From Siphonodentalium dalli (lineage: Eukaryota > Mollusca > Scaphopoda > Gadilida > Siphonodentaliidae): a stretch of 64,000 nucleotides of DNA. Positions 45,148 to 56,639 of this stretch are shown here, one piece after another. The first letter of the stretch is position 1. Each line of letters opens with the position of its first letter. The DNA lies in contig CP136062.1 of the NCBI GenBank assembly GCA_032622095.1, forward strand, positions 163,242,875 to 163,306,874, written 5' to 3'. Position numbers and translations under genes: made by a program. The notes under the pieces were generated by a model. It searched no databases. It saw nothing but the letters and a program-made list of their open reading frames with translations, and was not told where the DNA came from.

Positions 45148-45485
45148 GGGAATTAGGCTCTAAAGCAGATGATGAAACTTTCGAATGGCAATATTATCAA
45201 TACAGAGAGAAATTAAGTTATATAACAGACGAGGAGATTTTGTAATGAAATCGTATCAATACAGTGGGGGAATTAGGCTCTAAAGCAGATGATGAAATTT
45301 TCGAATGGCAATATTATCAATACAGAGAGAAATTAAGTTATATAACAGACGAGGAGATTTTGTAATGAAATCGTATCAATACAGTGGGGAATTAGGCTCT
45401 AAAGCAGATGATGTGATTTTCAAATGGCAAAAGTATCAATACAGAAAAGAATTAAGCTATACAACAGATTAGAAGTTTTCGAATG

Positions 45486-46221
45486 GCAATAATACTAATA
45501 ATAATAAGGTTTATAGTCACGACTCCACAAATGTGCTCTCGGACTTAACAATATACACATAAAATATATACAACACAATACAGATATACAACATAAACTG
45601 CGGCTATTTCTTAACTTTACGCAATGTGCCATTGGGCCGAGGACCAAATGCCATTTCAAACAGGTGGGTTTTAAGTGCGGATTTGAACTCATTTATGGTT
45701 TGTGGAATCCTTAAGTGATCAGGAAGTAGATTCCACAGCTTTGGGCCAGCCACAGAAAAAGCGCGATCGCCGCATGTAACCAGATCCTCAGGTTTATAGA
45801 CAAGTTGATTTGCCTTGGCGGACCTGAGGGGTCTGACGGGTTGATAGCGCTGAATGAGATCCGACAAGTACGATGGTGCCAGATTATTTAAACACTTATA
45901 AGTGAAAGGAAGACCTTAAAATGGATCCTCTGCTCAACGGGAAGCCAGTGTAATTTAGCTAAAATTGGAGTGATGTTATCAAATTTCTTTGTTTTTGTAA
46001 CAATCCTAGCAGCACAGTTTTGTACAAGCTGAAGTTTCCGAATAAGGTATGTGTTGCAACCAAATAAAAGTGAGTTACAGTAGTCTATACGGCTTGTGAT
46101 AAATGCATGTACGAGTTGTTTGGCCGTCTCTTCGTCGACCACATTTCGCACCCTGCTGATATTTCTCAGGTGACAATACGCCAATCTGCAAACTTGCATT
46201 ACATGCGCCTCCGCAATAATA
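45486..46221 (-). mobile_element. L2/CR1-like LINE, 5'-truncated, minus strand
   Basis: Minus-strand translation gives RNVVDEETAKQLVHAFITSR, IDYCNSLLFG, VQNCAARIVTKTKK, LHWLPVEQRIHFKV (46199-45888), then after a frameshift YLVTCGDRAFS-type sequence (ED LVTCGDRAFSVAGPKLWNLL, LPDHLRIPQTINEFKSALKT). This is the RT carboxy-terminal region and tail of L2/CR1-like LINEs. The 3' end has an (ATT)n-like tail at 45491-45508. Flanking GCAATAATA at 45486-45494 and 46213-46221 is the probable 9-bp target duplication. Inserted in the 60-bp satellite. Confidence 0.82.
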
Positions 46222-47002
46222 TCAATACAGATAGGAATTAAACTCTATAACATATAAGGAGACTTTCGAATGGCAATACAGAGAGGAATTAAACTATATA
46301 ACAACTGAGAAGTTTTCGAATGGCAATAGTATCAATATGCAGATAGGAATTGAGCTATATAACAGATAATGAGATTTTCTAATGGCAATATTATCAATAC
46401 AGAGATTAATTAAGTATATAACAGATGATGAGCTTTTCTAATGGCAATATTATCAATACTGAGATGAATTAAGCAAAATAACAGATAATAAGCTTTTCTA
46501 GTGGCAATATTATCATTACAGAGATTAATTAAGTATATAACAGATAATGAGCTTTTCTAATGGCAATATTATCAATACAGAGATTAATTAAGTATATAAC
46601 AGAGAATGAGCTTTTCTAATGGAAATATTATCAATACAGAGAGGAATTAAGCTATACAACATGTAAGGAGATTTTCGAATGGAAATCGTCAAATACAGAG
46701 AGGAATAAACTCTAAGACAGATGATGAGATTTTCGAATGGCAATACTATAAATATAGAGAGGAATTAAGCTGTATAACAGATAATGAGATTTTCGAATGG
46801 CAATATTATCAATACAGAGAGGAATTAAGCTATATAACATATGATGAGATTTTCGATTGGAATAGTATCAATACAGAAAGGAATTAAGTTCTCTAGCAGC
46901 TGATATTTTCGAATGGCAATAGTATCATTACAGTGAGCAATTAAGCTCTACATATAACAGATGGGTATTTTCAAATCAGAGAGGAATTAAGCTATATAAC
47001 AG

Positions 47003-48214
47003 CGTACATATAGAGCCGAGCTATATGTCGGCCCCCAACAGCAATTTATGTGATTTTGCAGCTTTTAAAATATATGAGTAGACTTTCGCTAATAAAAGAT
47101 GCAGGTATACTTTCTGTTTCATTCTCTGAATCGCTAAAATATAAATTATCTAATACAAGGATGAAAGTTTTAGCAAAATATAATATACAAGTTAGTGAAA
47201 ACGGCAAGCTCATTTCAAAGAATTAGAAATACCTAGCGAGTGATTTAAAATCAAGGCATGTCGAACAATGAATACGAGATATATAAGATGATGAAAAATC
47301 GTCTGGAGCAAATAAGCTTCGTACTTATCGATCCTTTAAGGATGCGTATATATTAGAACCTTTCCAGAACATAAACGGTGCCACGAAGCGCGAAAAATGT
47401 TCATCAGACTCCCTGTTAGTATTCATAATGTGTAAATGGAGAAAAGGTCGGCATATACAGCCAGCCACTCAAAAACAGACTGAGTACAATGTGCGATCAG
47501 TCACGTGTTGAAACTGAATATTATTTTGTTATTGAGTGCAGTACATACTCTGATCTAGGCAAAGACTATATCGAGATAGTGTAGATTATGACCATGAATT
47601 TTCGAAAATGAACGACAGTGACAAATTTCAAAAGATTATGAGAAATGATGATGTAAAGATTATAAACACCATATGCAACATATCTGGTTGTTCTTTCTCA
47701 GAGGGTGATCTTTGAAAACTTAGTAAATTAGAGAAAAACCTGACACGGTGGTCAAATGATGATGCTTCGCATATAACATTTATTAAACGCAATGTATATC
47801 ATTTTGTGTTTTACATGTTTAACCATTATGTAGCTTGCAACTGCCTATATATAATTGGTGTATAGCGGTAAATATTCTATACATATTAATATCCGATTCG
47901 AATGACCCGGCCATCGCCGAGAATAAGTAATTTATATATTAGATGAAAATGCAACTCGTCTGATCACTTTATGACGTCTGTGCCTCCGCGCCCAACGTTA
48001 GCATCCGCGCCCAATTCAAGTCGGATAACGGGTGTGTTACAGTGTCACACATTGTCGTATACCCCTGGTTGGGTAACCATAGCTACCGCGATGCTGTCTA
48101 TCCGATCGACGACCACAGATGTCATACAATACCCGGTTTATAAAGTAAATATGACTGCATACTGTTCTTATATTGCAATATATTTACATAGCCCGTATGT
48201 GTTACGCTAAATCA
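47003..48214. other. no gene recognised
   Basis: Mostly unique AT-rich sequence. The frame 47971-48210 has no known domain. Confidence 0.4.
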
Positions 48215-48353
48215 TGTTCGGTTATTGGTCATCTGTCAATTGGGTCACCCGTTTCATACCCCAATGACACACAGATCGAAACACGAACACGACGTCACAA
48301 ATTGTTGACCTAATCTGACCTAATAAATAAAAGCGGTCAGCAGAATAATTGGG
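48215..48353 (-). repeat. dispersed repeat, reverse of 2281-2425
   Basis: AATTTGTTGACCTAATCTGA-side sequence; the reverse complement carries GACCGCTTTT, CAACAATTTGTGAC, GTGTTCGTGTT, GGGGTATG and ACGGGTGAC, as at 2281-2425. Confidence 0.7.
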
Positions 48354-49204
48354 CGTGCTTTTCAACGTTCAGCCGAATTGCATCTGAAGCCAGTTATTTA
48401 TATCGATCACGTTATCGTTGCTAAGTGTTTGGACATCTTATATTGGACTGACTTGATGATTCGTGGGCTAGTCTCAAATTATCGGCAGATTTTGTGAAAA
48501 TAAATAAGAATATACTGAGCTTTTTTATGGGAATAAATCATCAAATAGGACAAAATGTGCCCTAACGTCCACAACGCCGTATCCCCAATAACACCCACAT
48601 GTGCACACACTACATTAATTTCTTAATTAACTGTATAAACGTTTTATTAGAATTTGTTTAGGCTATTCGACCAGGCTGTTATTTGCACTATTATTTGTGG
48701 ATAATAACATTTGAGACAAAACTAATTTGCTTAAAATTTCTACCTATAAGTTTCGCAATTGATCGCTTCTCTCCAACTAGAAGTTTATCACAATTGCCCA
48801 CCGTCAAATATTTGTGAGTAATGCCGACGCCATGTTGAATACATATTGCGACTTACATTAGATTTTCTTCCAATGTTTCATTGCTGAGAATCTATATGTA
48901 ACAATTAAATTACAGGAACAACTTGGTAGAGACGTAGCCTATATTTAGTGAGATATTAGATGGTCAGACAGTAAATTTTCTGCATTGTTTTTCATTGCGA
49001 ATACTTTTTTCGACTAAATAAATTTGACTCATCTATATTCTAGAATGTCCTTCTTTCAAGAAAGTACACTAAATAATAAGAAACTATACTGTTATTGGAG
49101 CTAAAACACTATTCCCGCCTTTAAATTAGAGACTACGTCATTCTGTTACTTACTTGTGTAACGAGGCTTTCAGTGTATTTACATCCACCAAAATCGGATA
49201 TGCT
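48354..49204. other. no gene recognised
   Basis: No repeat, RNA gene or credible frame noticed. Confidence 0.4.
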
Positions 49205-49440
49205 CCTCTCTATACTAAATACTCATTGACGAGTAGTTCCCTTAGTAAATGTTCAGACAATAAGTTCAACTAATGACCATAGGCCACCATAGATCGTTTG
49301 TTGAGGTTATAATCTGAACATTTCCCACCAATGAATATCAATTATTCTGCTCTTGCATTATCTGTTTTCTAACTGTCGTCTGAATATATTTCCTGAACAC
49401 CCCTCCAAATGAATAATAGACATTTCCTGTGTATACGTTT
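49205..49440 (+). repeat. dispersed repeat related to 26740-26949
   Basis: TACTCATTGACGAGTAG, AATGTTCAGACAATAAGTTC and TTTCCTGAACACCCCTCCAA match the other copy, and the last block is the empty site for its hAT-like element. Confidence 0.6.
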
Positions 49441-49684
49441 ATAAATGAACGGAAGAATCCATTTAGTATAGAAAGGGTTACAGGGCAACATGGCTTGAGG
49501 TTCTCCGCTGGGGTATCCATCCAGACACAATATCCCACGTGCACACCCCGTTGTGTCGGGATGTTCAAACTGCATGGCTGCCACCGTAAGCTTTCTGAAT
49601 AATGGAAATTTTCAATCCGAAACAATCCTTGGAACTTTGAAGTTTTCCATCTGACGGTTATTTCACTGCAAACAATAATTGGCT
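49441..49684 (-). CDS. candidate exon, unrecognised
   Basis: On the minus strand a strong acceptor (TTTTCTTACTTTCAG, ending 49685) precedes a frame open to 49338. It reads PIIVCSEITVRWKTSKFQGL and later RWQPCSLNIPTQRGVHVGYC with five cysteines and four tryptophans. A second frame (49369-49584) is also open, which weakens the case, and the part beyond 49440 is dispersed repeat. No domain recognised and no convincing donor chosen. Low confidence. Confidence 0.2.
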
Positions 49685-49710
49685 GAAAGTAAGAAAACAT
49701 TATACTTGTG

Positions 49711-50133
49711 TATGGGAGGCCAAATTTACTTATAATAATTATATATATGCGCTTAAGCGAAATTATTTGCGCTTAAGCACAAATAATTGTGTTCGAGCGC
49801 AAATAATATAATAACACTAAAGCACAAATAAGCTGTTTATCTTAAGCACATTTAGTTGCACGTAATGACAAATAATAAGGAAATTAAAAACCATTACCTA
49901 ACACACCCTGTTGATATTGGCAGATTCCGCCACACATTAGAAGTTCAAACACGATGAAGCTTATTTTATTTTTGAGGTAAGATCTATATTGATGGGGAAT
50001 AAAATGTACATATTTGATATTAAGCACAAATATTTGCTCTTAAGCTCAAATAATTGTGCTTAAGCGGAAATATTTGTGCTTAAGCGCAAATAATTGTGCA
50101 AATAATTATTAAAAGTGAATTTTTCCTCCCATA
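49711..50133. mobile_element. palindromic-word element, 423 bp, GGGAGGCC ends
   Basis: Termini TATGGGAGGCCAAATTTACT and ..GTGAATTTTTCCTCCCATA; interior words GCGCTTAAGCACAAATAATT and complements (49750-49870, 50015-50105) around a core with GATATTGGCAGATTCCGCCA. Flanks CTTGTG and TTTTTG agree at four of six positions, a possible decayed 6-bp duplication. Same broad group as 32645 and 33193. Confidence 0.75.
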
Positions 50134-50319
50134 TTTTTGGTCTTAAAACAACAAATTTCACTTTAAATATTGGTTGGAAATTCGAACTTTGTATCGCCAA
50201 AATTTTTAGCCCTTGCTTTTGGTCTCAAATTTCAGGCGTCGATTTTACAACTGTTTGTGTAAACATATTTTTATTTCCAATTCGAAATATATATAGAGGA
50301 ACTCCAACGAGCTGTGTTT

Positions 50320-50423
50320 GGGATATAAGATTTTATGAAACGAGTTTGATAAATTTGATTCACGAGTCGTGGACGAGTAACGAATCAAATTTATAAAATG
50401 AGTTTCATAAAATCTTATATCCC
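50320..50423. repeat. hairpin MITE, ~42-bp arms
   Basis: GGGATATAAGATTTTATGAA..AAATTTGATTC pairs with GAATCAAATTT..TTCATAAAATCTTATATCCC; the loop is about 18 bp. Both-strand frames here are by-products. Confidence 0.8.
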
Positions 50424-51923
50424 AACATAACGAGTTGAAGATCTTATGTATATCACATGAAAAAACTAGAGCTTTATGCCTTTTCAACAAATGAAAATCT
50501 CTAAAAGAAGCTGAAAAAAAAATGCATGTAAAATGAATATATATGCATGGCGTTGGCCGAGACGCTTCACACTCGTATACGACAGTATTGTCCGCTCTCG
50601 CTTGCTACAACAAATATAGTCCCCCAATTTGCCTCTTTGTTTTTGTACCTATTTTCGTTAGGGCAACGAAGTTGAACAATAATGGAACATTAATGAACAA
50701 AGCAATCATTTTGCAATGTCTGGTATTGGTGTCAAGCGCGGCTTTTCGAAATAGTATTAATCCGCGCTGTAATTTTGTTGGCGTGATGCCAAGTATCCCG
50801 GGAAGTACGCGGCTATTCATCACTAGTGAGATATAAGGAGATATGTAATGGCTTTTTTAATGATATAATAGGGTTTTCATGTGATAAAACATAATATACA
50901 AATGACGCATACATTCAGAATAGAAGCGATAACATATCCTTCAACAACCCTGAAGTCCTATCCATTTGGCCACATGTCCCGTCCCCAATAGGTGAGGGGC
51001 GGTGTATATATCAGACGGGAAGGATTGGAAATAATGGTTTTCGAAGAATTGGAGAAATAACAGAATATGATTTGGGCATGGAAGAAGAAGGAAAATAGAT
51101 GTAGTGCCGGGATAGTAGGAGAGAGAGAGAAAGAAAAAAGAGAGATAGTGGGGGAGACGAGAAGAGAAGATGGGCCATGGGTATAGTGGAGTATGGGAGC
51201 TAGCGGTGTGGATTTTCTCATTCCCTGATATGAACTGACTTGGCCTATATGGTTAATTCTATACAAAGAGGTGATATATGGTCACATTAACAACGTCATC
51301 CCAAGCGACCAAATTAAATATCAACGTAGATATACAGTTTGTGAGCATTTTATTCGCGTAATCTGGCTGATGTTGACACCAACGTCATATAATAGATATA
51401 AGTATATTTCTTATCGACTATTCGTCTTAATTTGATTGAAATAAGAGATATATCCCGATATATCTGCAACAATTTATTCTCCATAGACTCGAAACCGTGG
51501 CAACGCATTTTATCATCACATAACAATGTGATTTATTATTACATTCGTATATGTGTGATTTACCTTGATTTCTAGAGTGATTATAAACAATAATTTCACT
51601 AGTGAATTATTTCACGTTAACGAGCACGTTATGTATTCATACGCGCTATAAAGCTGTATGCTTCGTGAGTATAATGGCGGTATTGATAGGATTTCTGGTA
51701 AATCAGATATTTACAGTGGAATATAATAAACAGAATAATCACTTGATTGAACTGGTGATGTCAAATAATTCATTCGAGTCAGGGACTAGTTTGTAAAACA
51801 CTCGACCGCAATGCGATTTCGTGTTTGTACTTAACGACCCCGTCTCTCTTGAGACAATCAAGTGATTACTCTCTATATATTGTACACAGAACCAAATAGA
51901 ACATTTTCTGAACAAACAGCATG
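50424..51923. other. no gene recognised
   Basis: A purine-rich block GGAGAGAGAGAGAAAGAAAA at 51118-51175 is the only low-complexity feature. Frames here match no known family. Confidence 0.4.
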
Positions 51924-51925
51924 TA

Positions 51926-52138
51926 CAGTAATGCTCTAAGTAATCGACTTCTTAACCACAGCAGAATTATGGGTAACTTTTCAGGATTTAGTCGGAAATA
52001 TGGCTTGTTGCCATTCATCGGAAAGCTTTCGGGGAGAGCTTTCCGATGATTGGTAACAAGCCATATTTCCGACTAAATCCTGAAAAGTTACCCATAATTC
52101 TGCTGTGGTTAAGAAGTCGATTACTTAGAGCATTACTG
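51926..52138. mobile_element. mariner-like hairpin MITE with an exchanged core
   Basis: TA-flanked (51924-51925, 52139-52140) with termini CAGTAATGCTCTAAGTAATC and arms CTTAACCACAGCAGAATTAT, as in the 11085-11680 array. Here the hairpin continues into an unrelated core (TCGGAAATATGGCTTGTTGC .. GGAAAGCTTTC). Arms over 95 bp are almost perfect. Confidence 0.85.
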
Positions 52139-52220
52139 TACTACGTAATTGGGGTGATTGTTCAAATTGTTTTGAGGGTCTATCTGGGTGTGGACCATCG
52201 TTCACCCTGTCATACATTAA

Positions 52221-52611
52221 AGGCCCACTTAATTTTCGAACCCCCAGATCACATTATATAAAATATATGTCATATTATATACCATTTGAAAGAGGAAGCT
52301 CCAAAACATTGTGTTATCAACTTATTGTGCACAAGTTGTATATGTTGATATATCGACGTGTGTTCTGTGCTCAAAGTCTATTATTTTCAATGAAAATAAA
52401 CAATAGTTTGAATTATGTTGCCGTAACGGGGGAAATGTTTGTATGATTTCAGCTGTTTTCTGTTACTCTATGGGCACATTCTGAGACACAGACGATCCAA
52501 CTGGTGATGAATTAAAGTATTTTAATCATAGATTGTTATTAAAGCCGTATATCAAGGCACTGTAAAAAAAAATAATAAAAATATTCGGTGACTCGAAAAT
52601 TAAATGGGCCT
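52221..52611. mobile_element. TTAA element, AGGCCCACTTAATTTTCGA family
   Basis: TTAA at 52217-52220 and 52612-52615; termini AGGCCCACTTAATTTTCGAA and TCGAAAATTAAATGGGCCT. Other copies at 59135 and 62270 share GATCACATTATATA, TTTGAAAGAGGAAGCTC and CGTATATCAAGGCACT. No transposase. Confidence 0.85.
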
Positions 52612-52937
52612 TTAAACTACCGGGTATGTATATGGACCGATTCGTCAGATATAGTTTAAACATCAGAGTTTAATCGGCGGGTTTGAACATTGCTTAACGG
52701 TCCAGTTAAACTAGAGTCTATAAAATGGGCTTGTATGTGGTCGATCGGGTGACCAGGTGATTCGCAACTCTATTCAATGAGAACAGACCATGCACCGAAA
52801 CCACACCGTAAACCGGTTGACAAACACAAGACAAACAGAATGGTTCTGACGACGACTTCAATTAATTAACGTGAATTGCACAGCTGCGTGCACGCTTGCC
52901 ATTAATTAGATGCCAAGGATCACTATTGTGGCTTTCT

Positions 52938-53367
52938 CCGTAGAGATTATATTCCACCAGTACAACAGCTGGGAACTTTTTGAAGTTCTCACCCGTTCTG
53001 ACAGGGAACTTTATAACATTGAACAAACAATTCAGGGAATATTTCGTTGTTAATACTTGTTCCTCAATAATCTATTTCACATTGTGGGGTGGTCCCATAT
53101 CGAGATTGCATGCTTTTCTGTGACTTTGTGAGCCGATATCTCACTCAACATTGAATAATTATCCAGGAGAAATTCCAGAATTGTACAGCAAATTTCTCAC
53201 AAAGCCACTTAAATCGTATATAATTTCTAGTTGGGGCCTTCACCTACAGTGAAGTACATTGTTAATGAACATTTAATAACTAAGAAATATATTACCTGCA
53301 CTGTTCTGTTTCTAATGTTATACACTGCCCTGCCATGTGTTGTACTGGTGGAGTATGATCTCTACGG
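52938..53367. mobile_element. unclassified TE, CCGTAGAGATTATATTCCACC termini
   Basis: Left CCGTAGAGATTATATTCCAC, CAGTACAAC; right GTTGTACTGGTGGAGTATGA, TCTCTACGG. Inner sequence is also partly inverted (CTTTCTGTGACTTTGTGAG.. / ..CTCACAAAGCCACTTAAA). Target duplication not readable. Related fragment at 34518. Confidence 0.75.
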
Positions 53368-54199
53368 GCGAACCTACATTCGATATTCATGTCAATATCT
53401 AGCTTGACATTGCCTAGATGAACTCAGCTGTGGCAAGACAAAATCCAAGCCGACAGTCCAGCGAACGATAGACAACACTCAATCAACATTAGAGTGACGA
53501 AGAACATATATATTTCAGACGTCAATATACCATCTATTTTCATCACTCTTCTCAATAGAAACCTGCCAGGCTTTATATATCACATTTAATTTAAAAGTCA
53601 GGATAGATACAATCATATAACTCTATTTCCGACAGCGTGATGACCGGATACGACGCGGTTTATTTGTATATAAATGGACAAACTAGCGCCCGAAGACCCA
53701 AATAAGGATCAAATGTGCCATTCTTGTAAAACCATCAAATACCACAATTTGTCGCCGTCGATTTCGCGTACCAGCCCTTTGTTTGAATCCCGAATACCAT
53801 GCAGTTAAGACGGCGAATGAATCATGAATACCGGTTAACAGTTTGGTACATGCAGTCTTGAAATTATTTATTTCTTATGGGAATTTATCAATTAATACCA
53901 TTAGATTTTGATCAAAACCTGTTGATTTTGAGCCAATAATTCTGATTTCGGACAAAATATTTCTGGTTTTGATGAAATTCATTGTGGTTTTGAAGTTGAT
54001 CTTCTTGTTTGAAGAAATCATTTGAGACTTCAACACATATATCATACCAGAGATAATACCTTATTTTCATATATATTTGTAGAAAATATGTCGGCATTAT
54101 ATAATCATTGATGAATTTCCGACATTATTGCTCAAATCTAAATTTCAGTACTTTATGATTTGACAACAAAAAAGATATGTGGCAGTAGGTACATGTAAT
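53368..54199. other. no gene recognised
   Basis: Between 53890 and 54010 the short motif TTTTGATxxAA recurs at irregular intervals. No coding or repeat family assigned. Confidence 0.4.
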
Positions 54200-54203
54200 T
54201 TAA

Positions 54204-54634
54204 AGGTACTCAATCCGACCAGACGCTCCTAAATTACTATTTCTTTGGCTTGGGGGTAAAAAGTATTTGAGTCGAGTCGAGGAACCTACCCATCAAAGCT
54301 CAGAGTGATCAGATATCGATTTTTGAAGTTTGTTATATCAATTCTTTGTGGACGGGAAACACGTGGTCAAACGGACGATCTTGCATATAAAGATGGATAA
54401 CTCTAAAATCAAGTGGTAATAAATAGCCGTGCACTTGATTTTAGAGTTATCCATCTTTATGTGCAAGACAAACGTGTTTCTGGTCTACAAAGAATTGAAA
54501 TAACAAACTTCAAAAATCGATATATGATCAATCTGAGCTTAGGTGGGTAGGTTCCTCGACTCGAATAAAATATTGTTTACCCCCCGAAGCCAAAGAAATA
54601 GTAATTTAGGAGCGTCTGATCGGATTGAGTACCT
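54204..54634. mobile_element. TTAA element, AGGTACTCAATCCG family, palindromic core
   Basis: TTAA at 54200-54203, TTAG at 54635-54638. The long arms include ACGCTCCTAAATTACTATTT, CGATTTTTGAAGTTTGTTAT and AAGATGGATAACTCTAAAAT with complements, so the whole element folds on itself around 54423. The core differs from that of 39653-40066. Confidence 0.82.
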
Positions 54635-54638
54635 TTAG

Positions 54639-55294
54639 CACCGACAGAATGCCCGGTCATCACAATTAGGATGAACTAAGATTGTTTTATGTTACAAACG
54701 ACGTCTCAGACGAAAATGTTTGCAAAATTAAACTATTTGATTGACAGTAACTGTTGTGGAAAGGTCCATGTATAAGTTGACCGGACATGCAGACGTGCAT
54801 GGGTATACCATATCGCAATGGATTTGCAGTACCGGTCGCATCACTAGATGCACATATGTAAGACTGAGAGTGTATAGTTGGTAGACAATATATAGAGAAA
54901 TAAGAGGATCTCCAACTCGTTCGGATATACATGTATATCTGCTGTTTTCTGCACTGGGAACTGTACAGAATAATCCGTTACACACAGATTACAGAAATAA
55001 GGCAAAGAGTGTGAAATGAATACAATAAGTATTGATATTACACATTCTGTGAATGATTTACGGTGAAATTCTGGAAGCGGAATGTATCGAACAGCGACGA
55101 ATACAAACCAAAAGTACCGACAAATATTGTTTGAAAAATACACGAAAATACGTGAAATCCAAACGAAATTGGGGTTTCATTCACTCTTGTCGCTTTACAC
55201 GCGAGTCACATTGTCCCCAGACGAATTAAGGGTCAGGTCAACTCAACTGGTATATATATCAAATTGAAAAAAGTTTGTGTTGATCTAAAATTTA
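54639..55294. other. no gene recognised
   Basis: Overlapping minus-strand frames (54687-55143) resemble no known family. No repeat noticed. Confidence 0.4.
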
Positions 55295-55476
55295 CAATAC
55301 GCCACTAACTCGCGGTCATATTGGATCTACCAGGTCCGGTTCCGTTATTTCATAGATTCATTCCAGCCCTGGTTCCGTGGTTTTAGTGCTACAGCTCAAA
55401 GTTTTGGAGTACCATTTCCATATATGGTGGATCCTGGTGGATCCAATATGGCCGCGAGTTAGTGACAGGGCGTATT
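55295..55476. mobile_element. short inverted-repeat element
   Basis: AATACGCCACTAACTCGCGG, TCATATTGGATC at the left; GATCCAATATGGCCGCGAGT, TAGTGACAGGGCGTATT at the right. 182 bp. An ACAATA / TATTAAT context makes a TA target possible but unproven. Confidence 0.75.
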
Positions 55477-55640
55477 AATTGCACACAAGTTGACCAATCT
55501 GTAAAAGATGTAGAAAAACATTGTAGATGGCAATTGTATAACAAAAACAAGAAATTTAACTGCAAAATTTCGTGTTTCCTGATTCACTGTAAACATGTAC
55601 TCGGACTATATTTTCAAATAATTATCAAATTTGCTTCTTT

Positions 55641-56013
55641 TTACCCTGTGCCAATGCATTCTCTTATATATGCGAGTCGACCATAGGTCGCCTCGCATAT
55701 ATAAGAGAATGCATTGGCCTAACAATTTTTTATCATTTTTTTAAAATAAATGTTTCTTACAATTTTTAGGACATAAAATAAAAAACATCCATTACCCTGC
55801 AGAGAGCCCCACGCATATATAGAAGCATATATAAGAGTGTCGTCTGCTCATGTTTGTCTGGGGCTCTGTATGGGTGAAATTATAAAATTGTTAAAGAATA
55901 CAAGAAAAAATTATTAAAATTGTAAAAAATTGTTAGGCCAATGCATTCTCTTATATATGCGAGGCGACCTATGGTCGACTCGCATATATAAGAGAATGCA
56001 TTGGCACAGGGAC
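55641..56013. mobile_element. two-hairpin element, stand-alone copy
   Basis: CCCTGTGCCAATGCATTCTC hairpin (55643-55717) and its inverted partner (55937-56010, ending CATTGGCACAGGG) enclose a spacer with ATATATAGAAGCATATATAA. It lacks the CCCTTTACCCAACA outer ends of 24998 and 56777, so the two-hairpin core can exist by itself. No clear duplication. Confidence 0.75.
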
Positions 56014-56236
56014 TAAAATTATTATCCATTCAGCAAATAAAAGCGATGTTAAGGTAAGTGAATCGAAAACAAATATTAATATTTTTTTAAATAGTACATA
56101 GTTGCAGCAAATAATTTCAAGTTACCTATTCCCATGGTAAACTGGTGGTTCTTGTCATGTCAAGTGAGGTCCTCTGATTCTAAATAGTTTACGCTGACGA
56201 CTGTTGAATCGGACTTTTATCGCAGTCGCCATCGTC
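56014..56236. other. no feature recognised
   Basis: Short unique-looking interval between elements. Confidence 0.4.
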
Positions 56237-56249
56237 GGTATCCAACACA

Positions 56250-56443
56250 GGGGCCCGTAACGCGCTCCGATGCCCCCCCCCCCCCTTGCGCTGCCCATAT
56301 ACGCCGCTTCTCTATATACGCGCCTGCTTCACGTTAATGGTAGTATTATACTACCATTAACGTAAAGCAGGCGCGTATATAGAAGCGGCGTATACGGGCA
56401 GCGCAAAAGAGGACGGGCAGCGGAGCGCGTTACAGGCCCATGT
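56250..56443. mobile_element. 194-bp hairpin with a 13-bp flanking direct repeat
   Basis: GGGGCCCGTAACGCGCTCCG and ..CGGAGCGCGTTACAGGCCC ends; arms meet at GTAGTATTATACTAC (56341-56355). Flanks GGTATCCAACACA at 56237-56249 and 56444-56456 are identical over 13 bp. A C-run (56274-56285) sits in the left arm only. GC content is visibly higher than the surroundings. Confidence 0.8.
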
Positions 56444-56639
56444 GGTATCCAACACAATGTCAATATAGGATAGACAACAGTTTCTATTCGAAGGTTGAAC
56501 GCATTATTTCGACAGAACATTTGTGCGTTATCAATGGATGATAGATTTCTTTTATTTCGCGCCATACAACAATGAATAATATATAGTCAAATTTCTGGAC
56601 GTCCAAGTGAATCTAAACACGACTAATTTGAACGGATAG

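Larger units (their letters stand above)
42585..47002 (+). repeat. 60-bp satellite, interrupted
   Basis: Unit TCGAATGGCAATATTATCAA, TACAGAGAGGAATTAAGCTA, TATAACAGATGATGAGATTT; about 37 units in three blocks (42585-43313, 44829-45490, 46213-47002). One frame reads EWQYYQYREELSYITDDEIF per unit, but CAATAG and other stops interrupt it. A higher-order repeat of about 360 bp (6 units) is visible at 42661-43313 (AACACGGAGAGGAGTTAAGC at 42749 and 43110). The interruptions are a Harbinger-type element and a LINE. Possibly derived from a 20-residue coding repeat; now non-coding. Confidence 0.85.
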
